Part shown: positions 9,513 through 17,702 of the stretch, one piece after another
How positions within the stretch are numbered: position 1 is the stretch's first letter
Layout: the number at the start of each line of letters is the position of its first letter
NCBI GenBank assembly: GCA_016844945.1
Contig: JAERTJ010000086.1
Span: 125,818-189,817, forward strand
Direction of reading: 5' to 3'
Source: Fidelibacterota bacterium
GTDB lineage: Bacteria > Fidelibacterota > UBA8477 > JABMPR01
DNA length: 64,000 bases
Translations under genes and position numbers: made by a program
The notes under the pieces: generated by a model
Seen by the model: only the letters and a program-made list of their open reading frames with translations
The model's database searches: none
What the model was told of the DNA's origin: nothing

Positions 9513-9905
9513 ATGTACAAGATCGATAGAACAGGATATGGGTTCAAGCTCACATTTTCAGATTTTATCCAGGCTGATGAGATGAAAAAATGGGTCGGGG
9601 AGGCTACAACGGTACTAGCTGGAGCTCCCGCAAAGTTTGGCATATTTGTAGATATGCGTGAACTGAAGCCACTTCCCCCAGAGGCACAGGCAGAAATGCA
9701 AGTGGGTCAAAAATTATTCAAAGAAAAAGGCATGGAACGTTCTGTAGTGATTGTTAACAGCGGAATAACAAAAATGCAGTTTCAGAGAATTGCCAAGGAA
9801 ACTGGAATCTATAATTGGGAACGTTACATTGATGCTTCATCAGTTTCAAACTGGGAGCAGATTGGTGTCGATTGGATTAGCCGCGGTGTAGATCCAGACC
9901 AATAA
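9513..9905 (+). CDS. SpoIIAA/STAS-like domain protein
   Basis: Small soluble protein of 130 residues. The pattern of an N-terminal beta strand (YGFKLTFSDF), a helix, a hydrophobic strand (FGIFVDMRELKPL), a helix and another strand (RSVVIVNSG) suggests the SpoIIAA-like alpha/beta fold also found in STAS domains. A very strong ribosome site AAGGAGG precedes the ATG. The C-terminal segment NWERYIDASSVSNWEQIGVDWI is amphipathic. It stands alone, with a 212-bp non-coding stretch upstream and a likely terminator downstream. The partner or ligand is unknown, and the fold assignment is by eye. Confidence 0.5.
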   Translation: MYKIDRTGYGFKLTFSDFIQADEMKKWVGEATTVLAGAPAKFGIFVDMRELKPLPPEAQAEMQVGQKLFKEKGMERSVVIVNSGITKMQFQRIAKETGIYNWERYIDASSVSNWEQIGVDWISRGVDPDQ

Positions 9906-9954
9906 TTCTTACTTTGGAGTGAGATCATACTGAGGTCTTCCACATAAAATGGAA

Positions 9955-9999
9955 ATTCCCCTAATGCGGATAAATCATACTGCCGGGGGATTTTTTTTA
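9955..9999 (+). terminator. Possible terminator between convergent genes
   Basis: TTCCCC and GGGGGA form a short stem with a long loop, followed by eight T residues on the plus strand. It lies between the SpoIIAA-like gene and the convergent SDR gene. The stem is short, so confidence is modest. Confidence 0.4.
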
Positions 10000-10017
10000 T
10001 TGGGGGATCTTGCATAA

Positions 10018-10872
10018 TTAATTCTTGTTCGCTTGTCGAACTTGTCGCTCCATCTCCTTCCACTCTCCAGGTGACAAAACATCCAGAAAATTGAATTCCC
10101 CTGCACCTTTGAGCCATTCTCCTCCATCAATGGTAACAGTCTCTCCATTAATATATTGGGATTGATCAGATACCAGAAATACAGCCAGATTTGCTAATTC
10201 AATATGATCACCAACCCTATTCAAAGGGATTCTCTCGATAAATTTTTCTTCTAGACCAGGTGGTAATAACCTATTCCAGGCTCCTTCGGTTGGAAAAGGA
10301 CCCGGTGCTATGGCATTCATGGTGATACCATACTTTGCCCATTCCACAGCCAGACTTCTGGTCAAGGTTTGAACCCCGGATTTTGCAATAGCAGACGGCA
10401 CAACAAAACCTGACCCGGTGGAGGCATAGGTTGTCACAATATTAAGGACGCGGGCGATTTGTTGTTTCTGGATCCAGTGTTTACCAAAAGCCAACGTTGT
10501 GTTGTAAGAACCTTTTAGGACAATATCTGTAATGACATCGAAAGCTTTATGACTCAGTGCTTCAGTGGGGCTGACAAAATTTCCAGCAGCATTATTTAAC
10601 AAAACATCGACTTGTCCAAAGGTATCTACGCATCTACCTAAGGCGTTCTCTACTTCCTTGTAATTGCGGACATCCAGCGCTATGGGCAGAACGTCTCCTC
10701 CCGTTTCAGAGATCAGTTCTCGGGCAGTATTTTCCAGCACATCAAGTTTACGGCTGGCAATCACCAAATTTGCTCCCAGCTCCAGGAAGCGTTTACCCAT
10801 GGATCTCCCGAGTCCAGTACCTCCACCTGTAATAAATATTGTCTTTCCTTTGAGTAAATCTTTTTGGAACAT
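10018..10872 (-). CDS. SDR oxidoreductase, 2,4-dienoyl-CoA reductase-like
   Basis: Short-chain dehydrogenase of 284 residues from ATG 10872, which has AAAGGAG at ideal spacing; a longer start at 10932 adds 20 residues unlike the family. The Rossmann motif TGGGTGLG is at residues 15-22, with NNAAGNF near residue 90. The usual YxxxK becomes SAIAK (Ser-x-x-x-Lys), and the upstream segment TTYASTGSG holds a Tyr; that arrangement is characteristic of 2,4-dienoyl-CoA reductases rather than classical SDRs. The role would be NADPH-dependent reduction of dienoyl-CoA during unsaturated fatty-acid oxidation. No other beta-oxidation gene is nearby. Confidence 0.78.
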   Translation of the reverse strand: MFQKDLLKGKTIFITGGGTGLGRSMGKRFLELGANLVIASRKLDVLENTARELISETGGDVLPIALDVRNYKEVENALGRCVDTFGQVDVLLNNAAGNFVSPTEALSHKAFDVITDIVLKGSYNTTLAFGKHWIQKQQIARVLNIVTTYASTGSGFVVPSAIAKSGVQTLTRSLAVEWAKYGITMNAIAPGPFPTEGAWNRLLPPGLEEKFIERIPLNRVGDHIELANLAVFLVSDQSQYINGETVTIDGGEWLKGAGEFNFLDVLSPGEWKEMERQVRQANKN

Positions 10873-11017
10873 GGTGAAATCTCCTTTGACGTAACCTGTC
10901 TTGCCACTTGAGGTGAAACAAGAATTATTCACGGGAATCTATTGACATATGCTAATAGCAAGTTAAGTTGCTTTGTTTTTTAAAGTACTTTATAACTCGA
11001 CTGGAGTGTTTAAGATT

Positions 11018-11626
11018 ATGCACAAAGATATTGATCAACATGAAGCTAAAGAACAGCTCGACTTAATCCGATCCATCATGGATGATGGACAGAAGGTTAT
11101 TGCCGACAATGGCGAAGGTTTTATCGTCTGGGGTACCCTCATCCTTACCGCTGGCTTTGGTTCAGTCCTCCTCCACTACCTTAATCTGCAGTTCCTGCAG
11201 GGATGGACCTATGTACTTATGGTCAGCCTGGGCTGGATTTATATGTTTACCATCAACCGTTCACGGGAAAAGTGTGTGGTTGGGAATGCGTTCACCAGAA
11301 AAATTCTAAATTCTATCTGGACCTCCGTACTCCTGACCATGACAATCCTGGGATTTATTGGAGCAATATCAGGTACCATCGACATACACCGCATTACTGC
11401 AGTTCTATATACCGTTGTGGGAATTGCTTATTTCATGCAAGGCATCATCAGTGGCAAGACCTGGGTCAGAAATCTTGGTTTTGGTTGGTGGGCAGGTTCA
11501 ATCCCTCTGTTCTTTCTGACCGACATCGCTGCTGGAATTCTAGCTGCAGCCATGATGATTGGCTTACAAATCATTCCTGGAATCATCTTTCATCGCCAAT
11601 GGAAGGCGCAATTTGCACAGGATTAA
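11018..11626 (+). CDS. Multi-pass membrane protein of unknown function
   Basis: Integral membrane protein of about 202 residues from ATG 11018, which has GGAG 10 nt upstream; an earlier start at 10973 adds 15 residues. A charged N-terminal helix (MHKDIDQHEAKEQLDLIRS) precedes about six hydrophobic segments (for example GTLILTAGFGSVLLHYL, YVLMVSLGWIYMF, SVLLTMTILGFIGAI, and a C-terminal AAAMMIGLQIIPGIIF). The protein is not recognised. It ends 2 bp before the winged-helix regulator, so the two form a pair, a common arrangement in which the regulator controls a small membrane protein. Confidence 0.6.
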   Translation: MHKDIDQHEAKEQLDLIRSIMDDGQKVIADNGEGFIVWGTLILTAGFGSVLLHYLNLQFLQGWTYVLMVSLGWIYMFTINRSREKCVVGNAFTRKILNSIWTSVLLTMTILGFIGAISGTIDIHRITAVLYTVVGIAYFMQGIISGKTWVRNLGFGWWAGSIPLFFLTDIAAGILAAAMMIGLQIIPGIIFHRQWKAQFAQD

Positions 11627-11628
11627 AC

Positions 11629-11940
11629 ATGAATGATTTTGACTATCAACAAATTGATGATTTGATCCATTCCCGGATTCGGCTGGCTGTTATGGCAGCC
11701 CTGGCTTCCATGGGACCTGCCAGTTTTTCACTGATCAAAGAAAGTGTGGGAGCCACAGATGGAAATCTGAGCGTTCACATCAGGAAGCTGGAAGATGCAG
11801 GGTATGTGAGTGTAGACAAATCTTTTATCAATCGTAAACCTGTGAGTATCTACAATCTCACTCCAGAAGGCAAAGCGGCACTTGCAACTTATGTTCAATA
11901 TTTAGAAAACTTATTACCAATGAGCGACAAGAAGGTCTAA
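11629..11940 (+). CDS. Winged-helix transcriptional regulator (HTH_34 type)
   Basis: DNA-binding protein of 103 residues. The winged helix spans about residues 10-80: IHSRIRLAVMAALASMG, a recognition-helix region DGNLSVHIRKLEDAGYV, then a wing SVDKSFINRKPVSIYNLTPEG. This matches the small regulators related to MarR/ArsR with the LTPEGK motif. The start is ATG 11629, 2 bp after the membrane protein stop; the reading frame is open upstream but that part overlaps the other gene. The TonB receptor begins 3 bp downstream, so the three genes form one operon that this regulator probably controls. Confidence 0.75.
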   Translation: MNDFDYQQIDDLIHSRIRLAVMAALASMGPASFSLIKESVGATDGNLSVHIRKLEDAGYVSVDKSFINRKPVSIYNLTPEGKAALATYVQYLENLLPMSDKKV

Positions 11941-11943
11941 CAA

Positions 11944-14400
11944 ATGAATAAATCTATTCTTACTCTTATTTTCCTTACACTATGTACACCTCTGCTTCAG
12001 GCTTCCCCTGGTGAAACTATTGAAGGCATGATCATTGATCGTGATACTCAACACCCACTCCCTGGCGCTAACGTCATTATTGAAGGAACCCATTTAGGTG
12101 CAGCTACTAATGTTGACGGGAGGTTTACAATCCAGAATGTCCCTGCCGGTAGTTATTCGGTAAAAGTCCACATGATAGGGTACAAATCACAAGCACGTGC
12201 CAACATCCACGCCCTCCTTAATCGCGCCACAACCCTTAACATGGCACTGGAACCAACCACGCTCTCTGGATCAGATGTGATTGTCACTGCAGGCTATTTC
12301 GAGAGTGTTAAGGATGCCGCCACCAGTGTTCGGAGTGTTGACTTTGAAGAGATTCGATCTGATCCCGTTGGAGCGTACGACATCCTGAGCATGATGCAAT
12401 CACTCCCATCTGTTGTATCAGGAGCCGATCAGACCAATGAGATCATCGTACGAGGAGGATCACCTGGGGAGAACCTGTTTGTCATGGATCATCTGGATAT
12501 TCCCTACCCCGTACATTATCCTGAACAGGGAGCCGGTGGTGGTCCGGTTACCATGGTGAACACTGATTTTATTGAAAAAATAGATTTCTTTGCAGGTTCA
12601 TTTCCAGCACGCTATGGGGATAAGCTTTCATCCGTCATGGATGTAAGTGTCCGAGAAGGAAGTCGTGAGAGTCGGGAAACAAAGGTGAGCTTTGATATGG
12701 CTGGATTTGGTGCCAGTTTTGAAGGACCTATTACACCAAACAGTTCCTATCTTTTTTCAATAAAACGCTCATTTCTTGATTTTATCATTCAACAGAGCGG
12801 TCTCATGGCAATTCCCAAATACTGGACTTTCCAAGGAAAGGTTGCCTATGATTTGAGTCCTAAGGAAAAGATTTACCTCAATTATCTCGGTGGAATTGAT
12901 GCCATTGATATTGTTGGTGAGGATAGTCCACAGCAACGCAATGCCGAAAATGTGGGTTACAAAAGCCAACAACACACCCTTGGGATCACTTATAAAAATC
13001 TATTCTCCAAGCAAGGTTATGTGCTTGCCTCATTGGCTCAGAATTTCGTAGAAATGGATATTGATGCTTTCCGCGTAACAGATGAAGGGGAGCATGATTC
13101 ATTTTACCGCGGGTTGAGCATCGAGAAGGAGCTCATTTTCAAAGCGGATATGGTTTATAAGTTTACACCCTCCTTTGAATTCTCAGCAGGTGTAAAGACT
13201 ATTCGAGCACCCAACACCTGGGACTATGCATGGCATAGCGATGAATTGAAGCTGTATGGATATTCCCATGACACAACTTTAGTCCCTGCACTTCCCATTT
13301 CAGTGGACGAATTTTATGCACATTATCTTGGGGATACGACTGCTATAGTTGTTCCGCTCAGAACCCTTGATACCATCGAGTCAGCAGACTCAAGTATTGC
13401 TCATACATATAACTCTGGTGGGATACATGCCCAAATTCGGTGGAAGGCAACCCAACTGACTGAACTCACTCTAGGTGGACGTGCTGAGTACAACGCATAT
13501 CTGGAGCGGTCTAATTTTTCACCTCGAATAAATCTCTCTCAACAATTGTTTCACAACGTCAAGACCAACCTTGCCCTGGGACGTTACTTCCAGGCACCCT
13601 TCTATGCCCTGCTCATGGCTGAAGGAGACATAGGCAGGGAGTTGGATTTTTATTATGCGGATCAGGTCGCACTGGGTGTTGAATATCTGCCGCGGGAAGA
13701 TGTGCGAATCACCCTGGAGGTGTTTAATAAATCTTTTCATGATATGCCCCGTCAGGAAGTCTTTTCAGATACAGCCAACAGAGACAGCCTGAGTCACTAT
13801 GCCAATATTGGGGCGGGGCGCTCACGTGGTCTGGAATTTTTTGTTCAGAAGAAATTCTCGCATAACTGGTATGGTTCCTTCAGCTATAGTCATTCTGTCT
13901 CTGAAGGTCTTGATCCAAGGTATGAAGAAGAAACTTACTACCCCTGGGATTATGATTATCGCGATGTGGTCAGTCTGGTTGGTGGATACAAAATTAGATA
14001 CATGGATTATGATTGGTATCAAAACTACAAAGAGACCCTATTCGCCTCCTTCACATCCTGGTTACCCATAGCCCCATCTGATGAATATGAAATCAGTTTT
14101 CGATTCAGATATTCAGGCGGTAAACCTTTCACCCCAAAAATATATGATCACAATGTACGACGCTGGTACGTCAACACGGATGCTTATAATACTGAACGCA
14201 TGGAGGAGTATATTCGATTTGATATCATGCTCCTGCAACGCTTCTATTATGAGAAAATGAACCTGGTTGCGTTCTGGGATATAATGAATGTCTTTAATCG
14301 AGATAACCCCTGGGATTATGTCTATAATGAGGATGGCACCAAGGATATTGCGCTGCAATTCAAGACTTTTCCCATCGGTGGAGTGACACTGGAGTTTTAG
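11944..14400 (+). CDS. TonB-dependent receptor with carboxypeptidase-regulatory-like N-terminus
   Basis: Outer-membrane receptor of 818 residues. It has a signal peptide (cleaved near ASPG, residue 22), then a CarboxypepD_reg-like domain (about 25-115: GMIIDRDTQHPLPGANVIIEG, with VDGRFTIQNVPAGSYSV), then a TonB plug (about 125-230, with VVSGADQTNEIIVRGGSPGE, here abbreviated to its key VRGGSP motif), then a beta barrel ending in a C-terminal F (GGVTLEF). The domain order is typical of FCB receptors. It imports a large substrate using TonB energy; the substrate is unknown. It is the last gene of the operon with the membrane protein and the winged-helix regulator. No SusD-like partner is present. 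Confidence 0.85.
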   Translation: MNKSILTLIFLTLCTPLLQASPGETIEGMIIDRDTQHPLPGANVIIEGTHLGAATNVDGRFTIQNVPAGSYSVKVHMIGYKSQARANIHALLNRATTLNMALEPTTLSGSDVIVTAGYFESVKDAATSVRSVDFEEIRSDPVGAYDILSMMQSLPSVVSGADQTNEIIVRGGSPGENLFVMDHLDIPYPVHYPEQGAGGGPVTMVNTDFIEKIDFFAGSFPARYGDKLSSVMDVSVREGSRESRETKVSFDMAGFGASFEGPITPNSSYLFSIKRSFLDFIIQQSGLMAIPKYWTFQGKVAYDLSPKEKIYLNYLGGIDAIDIVGEDSPQQRNAENVGYKSQQHTLGITYKNLFSKQGYVLASLAQNFVEMDIDAFRVTDEGEHDSFYRGLSIEKELIFKADMVYKFTPSFEFSAGVKTIRAPNTWDYAWHSDELKLYGYSHDTTLVPALPISVDEFYAHYLGDTTAIVVPLRTLDTIESADSSIAHTYNSGGIHAQIRWKATQLTELTLGGRAEYNAYLERSNFSPRINLSQQLFHNVKTNLALGRYFQAPFYALLMAEGDIGRELDFYYADQVALGVEYLPREDVRITLEVFNKSFHDMPRQEVFSDTANRDSLSHYANIGAGRSRGLEFFVQKKFSHNWYGSFSYSHSVSEGLDPRYEEETYYPWDYDYRDVVSLVGGYKIRYMDYDWYQNYKETLFASFTSWLPIAPSDEYEISFRFRYSGGKPFTPKIYDHNVRRWYVNTDAYNTERMEEYIRFDIMLLQRFYYEKMNLVAFWDIMNVFNRDNPWDYVYNEDGTKDIALQFKTFPIGGVTLEF

Positions 14401-14500
14401 TAAGAAGATTAAAAGCCACTGATTTTGCTTTAGGGAGATGCTTTTTAGCCACGGATCCTCACAGATAAAACACGGATTGAACTAGCTTCGGTTCCCTACT

Positions 14501-14534
14501 AAACCTTACGAAGGTTTAAAACCTTCGTAAGGTT
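14501..14534. repeat. Nested palindrome, AACCTTACGAAGGTT family
   Basis: AACCTTACGAAGGTTT (14502-14517) and its exact reverse complement AAACCTTCGTAAGGTT (14519-14534) are separated by one base. Each arm is itself palindromic (AACCTT-ACG-AAGGTT), so the site can fold as one long hairpin or two small ones. It stands between the TonB receptor and the sigma factor gene and could end the receptor transcript. A diverged copy lies at 25253-25286. The preceding 14449-14483 contains a CCACGGAT...CACGGATT repeat-like stretch. Confidence 0.75.
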
Positions 14535-14606
14535 CTTACACATATTTCAATTCAATAAAAAAATAGCATACAATATTTTTTGCATTCAGGCGTCTGTAAG
14601 GGTAAG

Positions 14607-15188
14607 ATGCAAAATGCCATTTCCATATCGACACCAACAAAAATGAAAGTTCGTAATCATAAGATTGCCGCCATTGTAGCTGAAGCCCGAAGCTGGCTCC
14701 TGGAGTCTGTGCGATCCCGAGTACCAAGGTTTGAAGATGCTGAAGATATTGTTCAGGATGTCCTTCATCAATTCACAGGCACCTATGATCAGATTCGCAA
14801 CCTTGAAGCAAGCTCAGCCTGGTTGTATCGGGCTGCCAGCAACCGGATAAGCGACTTCTATCGTAAGCGGTCTAGAACCATTGAGGGCACAAACCGGGAT
14901 GCTGTGAGACCATCAGGAGACGAAGACAACCTTCTTGACAATATCCTGGCTGATACGGAATCAACACCAGAGCGACAGTTTGATCTGGAAGAATTGGAGC
15001 AACGACTAGAATCTGCCATAGATTCTCTACCTGTAGCACAGCAGGAAGTGTTTATCTGGCATGAAATAGAAGGTCTCAGTTTCAAAGATATCTCAACCCT
15101 GACGGGTGACTCTGTGAACACTCTACTTTCCAGGAAAAGATATGCTGTAATGGCTTTGCGAAAAAAACTACAAGACTTGAACATATAA
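14607..15188 (+). CDS. RNA polymerase ECF-type sigma-70 factor
   Basis: Sigma factor of about 193 residues. Region 2 is recognisable as RFEDAEDIVQDVLHQFTG and the following helix ending WLYRAASNRISDFYRK. Region 4 is LPVAQQEVFIWHEIEGLSFKDIS with helix-turn-helix TLTGDSVNTLLSRKRYAVMALRKKL. I chose ATG 14607 because AAGGG lies just upstream; TTG 14580 and ATG 14643 are alternatives. There is no recognisable anti-sigma gene: the next two genes are a small membrane protein and a Spy-like lipoprotein, which may take that role. It likely directs an envelope-stress response. Confidence 0.85.
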   Translation: MQNAISISTPTKMKVRNHKIAAIVAEARSWLLESVRSRVPRFEDAEDIVQDVLHQFTGTYDQIRNLEASSAWLYRAASNRISDFYRKRSRTIEGTNRDAVRPSGDEDNLLDNILADTESTPERQFDLEELEQRLESAIDSLPVAQQEVFIWHEIEGLSFKDISTLTGDSVNTLLSRKRYAVMALRKKLQDLNI

Positions 15189-15204
15189 TTGAAAGGAATA
15201 AGAC

Positions 15205-15519
15205 ATGTGTAAACCAAAACCAGGAAAAATCATTGGAATTGGACTCTTTGTCATTGTTGCAATTTTTGGATTTGCCGCTGTCACCATGCTCCTATGGAAC
15301 TGGTTGATCCCAACATTGTTTAGTGGTCCAGTGATCACATATTGGCAGGCCATGGGTCTACTGGTTCTCTCAAAACTGCTATTTTCTGGTGGCTCAAGAG
15401 GTCATAGATCGCATCATCACAAATCACCTCATGGCTGGAAATCACACCTTAGGGAACGCGTTGAAGTAGATACAGCCCCACAGAAGCGTAGTGATAATGG
15501 TGAAGAACTGAATCAATAA
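15205..15519 (+). CDS. Small His-rich inner-membrane protein linked to sigma factor
   Basis: Protein of 104 residues with two hydrophobic segments (IIGIGLFVIVAIFGFAAVTML, shown here by its ends at about residues 9-30, and AMGLLVLSKLLFSG near 49-62). A basic, histidine-rich tail follows (GHRSHHHKSPHGWKSH near residues 66-82), which could bind a divalent metal. AAAGGA precedes the ATG. It sits 16 bp after the sigma gene and 12 bp before the Spy-like gene. Similar small membrane proteins between ECF sigma and Spy-like genes occur in FCB genomes; function is unknown. Confidence 0.6.
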   Translation: MCKPKPGKIIGIGLFVIVAIFGFAAVTMLLWNWLIPTLFSGPVITYWQAMGLLVLSKLLFSGGSRGHRSHHHKSPHGWKSHLRERVEVDTAPQKRSDNGEELNQ

Positions 15520-15531
15520 GGGATATTATTT

Positions 15532-15975
15532 ATGAATAAATTGAAATTACATAAACGTACGGGAATTGCCATTCTGATTATTGCAGGTATGCTGGGTATC
15601 ATGGCTTGTGGTTCCCACCACGGACATCATGGCAAGCATGGGGAGCGATTTTTAAAGAAGGCGACCCGAAAACTGGATTTGACCGTAGAACAAAGTGCCC
15701 TTCTACAACAGGTCGTTAAAACAGCAGAAGATTTTAAAGGAGAGTTCAATACAGAACATGAAAATTTGAGCGAACCTTTTAAAACCAACCTGTCACAACC
15801 AGAGCTAAATCTTGACCAATTGAATCAACATTTTGAAGACCTGGAATCAAAGCTCCATGCATTCCGAAAAGATATTCTGGGAAAGTACGCTGAATTTCAT
15901 TCAAGTCTTGATCAGGATCAACGTACAAGAATTGTTGGGATGCTCGAAAAAATGGAAAAACGCCATAAGCAATAG
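15532..15975 (+). CDS. Spy/CpxP-like periplasmic lipoprotein
   Basis: Lipoprotein of 147 residues: a lipobox with cysteine C26 (GIMACG) followed by a His-rich segment (HHGHHGKHG). The mature part is all-helical, with the LTxxQ-type motif LDLTVEQSALLQQ and the second LDQDQRTRI near the C-terminus, as in Spy/CpxP/ZraP proteins. Those proteins act as periplasmic chaperones or metal-responsive stress sensors. The operon context with an ECF sigma factor supports an envelope-stress role. A bidirectional terminator follows. Confidence 0.72.
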   Translation: MNKLKLHKRTGIAILIIAGMLGIMACGSHHGHHGKHGERFLKKATRKLDLTVEQSALLQQVVKTAEDFKGEFNTEHENLSEPFKTNLSQPELNLDQLNQHFEDLESKLHAFRKDILGKYAEFHSSLDQDQRTRIVGMLEKMEKRHKQ

Positions 15976-15993
15976 TTCGTACGGGTTTAGCAC

Positions 15994-16024
15994 AAAAAAA
16001 AGACCGGTTGCCCGGTCTTTTTTT
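15994..16024. terminator. Bidirectional rho-independent terminator
   Basis: AGACCGG (16001-16007) and CCGGTCT (16012-16018) form a perfect stem around TTGC, flanked by an A-run on the left and a T-run on the right. It serves both the Spy-like gene (plus) and the glucan phosphorylase operon (minus). Confidence 0.92.
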
Positions 16025-16045
16025 ATATGTTCAGTATGTGATGAC

Positions 16046-17689
16046 TCACTTGTAGTATTCGTCCAAATAATCCTGAACCATTCTGGTGCCTGTATACTGG
16101 ACACCGGTTTTAATGGATTCGCGGATCATATTGAGCCACTTGGTCTGGTCATCATAGTAAGTCGGGATAACTTGTTCTTCCAGCAAGCGGTAAAGATGAT
16201 CTGCATCAGCTGCATCATTGGCATTTTCTGCATCACCGATTGCCCAGCCATTCACGCCATCTTCACAAGCTTCTGCCCACCACCCATCCAGAATGGATAA
16301 GTTAGGGACACCGTTTAGAGTGGCTTTCATACCAGAAGTCCCAGATGCCTCATTGGGTCGAAGCGGTGTATTGAGCCAAACATCTACACCTGCGGTGATC
16401 AGATTTCCCAACCACATGTTATAATTTTCAAGGAAGATGATCTTGACGTCTCCAAGTAATTCCTTCGCCTGAAGTACGATGTCTCGGAGTATCTCCTTAC
16501 CGTGATCATCTCTTGGGTGCGCTTTTCCTGCAAAAACAAACTGAACCTTGCCTTTTGCTATTTTGACTAAGCGTTCCTTGTCATGGAAGATCAGGCGTGC
16601 GCGCTTGTACTCGGCAGCTCGCCTGGCAAACCCGATGGTCAGGGTTTTATTTGTAAGTGCACGTTGAGACTGAGAATTTGCATAGTCCAGAAGGAATTTT
16701 TTCTGTCCACGTTTAGCAAATAGCAACTCTTCATCAGGCACAGAGTCAACTTCCAGTAATCTTTGAGGATTTTCACGCCAACCAGGTAAGTTCCGATCAA
16801 AGACTTCTCTAAAAATCTTGCCCACCCAATAACGGTGGAATACACCGTTGGTCACATGACCTATTTTAAATTTTGGGAACTGCTCACGAGCGACTACACC
16901 GTGGAGATCAGACACGCCATTAGCGCTACGACTGAAGTAAAGACCCAATTCGGTCATATGAACCCGTCCATTCAGCACCATGGAGGGTAGATTTAATCCA
17001 GAAGGCAGCAAATCACCGATGAGACGCTTGACTCTATCCACAGCAAAATGATCATGACCAGCAGGAACAGGCGTGTGAGTGGTAAAATGGCAACGTTTCC
17101 GTACTTTATCTTCATCTCCTCCAAACTCACTTAACAATTCGAGAGTCAGAAATGAACAATGACCTTCATTCATATGATAGGTAGAAAAATCTTTGTATCC
17201 CAGCTTACGCAAGGCACGTACACCTGCAAAACCCAGAACAGCTTCCTGAAGGATACGATGGTCTTTGCCACCAGAATAAAGCCTCAGGGTTATATTCCGG
17301 TCATCAGAGTGATTCAGGTCTACATCTGTGTCCAGCAACAAGATGTCAATGGGTGTGCCTTTAATACCCTCAAAGGTGTATTTCCAGACCTGTACATGTA
17401 CTTCACGTCCCCGCAATGTGAGGGTGATAGTTCCATCCAGCTTTTCCAGAAGGGGATCAGGTTCAAACCGAGGATAATTTTCAGTTTGATTCCCATCCTC
17501 ATCCATTCTTTGTTTGAAATATCCCTCTTTGTACATCAGGGTCACTGCGACCATGTTTACATCGAGATCTGCGGCAGCCTTGATATGGTCACCTGCTAAT
17601 ATTCCAAGTCCCCCACTATATGTGTGCAGACTGGGTGAAATTCCAATTTCTGCACTGAAATAGGCTACAGTGGCTTGATCGTTTGACAT
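16046..17689 (-). CDS. glgP: Alpha-glucan phosphorylase (GT35, short form)
   Basis: PLP enzyme of 547 residues that releases glucose-1-phosphate from glycogen or maltodextrin. It begins at the core (VAYFSAEIGIS), lacking the N-terminal extension of longer relatives. Conserved features include HMNEGHCSF near residue 170, FARRAAEYKRA near 357, and the PLP-lysine motif EASGTSGMKATLNG near 455-468. It begins 13 bp after the GH57 gene, so debranching/transfer and phosphorolysis of the same polymer are coupled. It is the last gene of the operon that begins with the TrmB-type regulator. Confidence 0.9.
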   Translation of the reverse strand: MSNDQATVAYFSAEIGISPSLHTYSGGLGILAGDHIKAAADLDVNMVAVTLMYKEGYFKQRMDEDGNQTENYPRFEPDPLLEKLDGTITLTLRGREVHVQVWKYTFEGIKGTPIDILLLDTDVDLNHSDDRNITLRLYSGGKDHRILQEAVLGFAGVRALRKLGYKDFSTYHMNEGHCSFLTLELLSEFGGDEDKVRKRCHFTTHTPVPAGHDHFAVDRVKRLIGDLLPSGLNLPSMVLNGRVHMTELGLYFSRSANGVSDLHGVVAREQFPKFKIGHVTNGVFHRYWVGKIFREVFDRNLPGWRENPQRLLEVDSVPDEELLFAKRGQKKFLLDYANSQSQRALTNKTLTIGFARRAAEYKRARLIFHDKERLVKIAKGKVQFVFAGKAHPRDDHGKEILRDIVLQAKELLGDVKIIFLENYNMWLGNLITAGVDVWLNTPLRPNEASGTSGMKATLNGVPNLSILDGWWAEACEDGVNGWAIGDAENANDAADADHLYRLLEEQVIPTYYDDQTKWLNMIRESIKTGVQYTGTRMVQDYLDEYYK

Positions 17690-17702
17690 TTATTCCTCGT
17701 AT

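Noticed and set aside
9331..9585. 84-residue frame before the SpoIIAA-like gene
   Set aside because: It overlaps the strongly supported start with AAGGAGG at 9513 and has no recognisable features.
11203..11628. N-terminal extension of the winged-helix regulator frame
   Set aside because: It lies inside the membrane protein gene in another frame; the natural start is the ATG at 11629.
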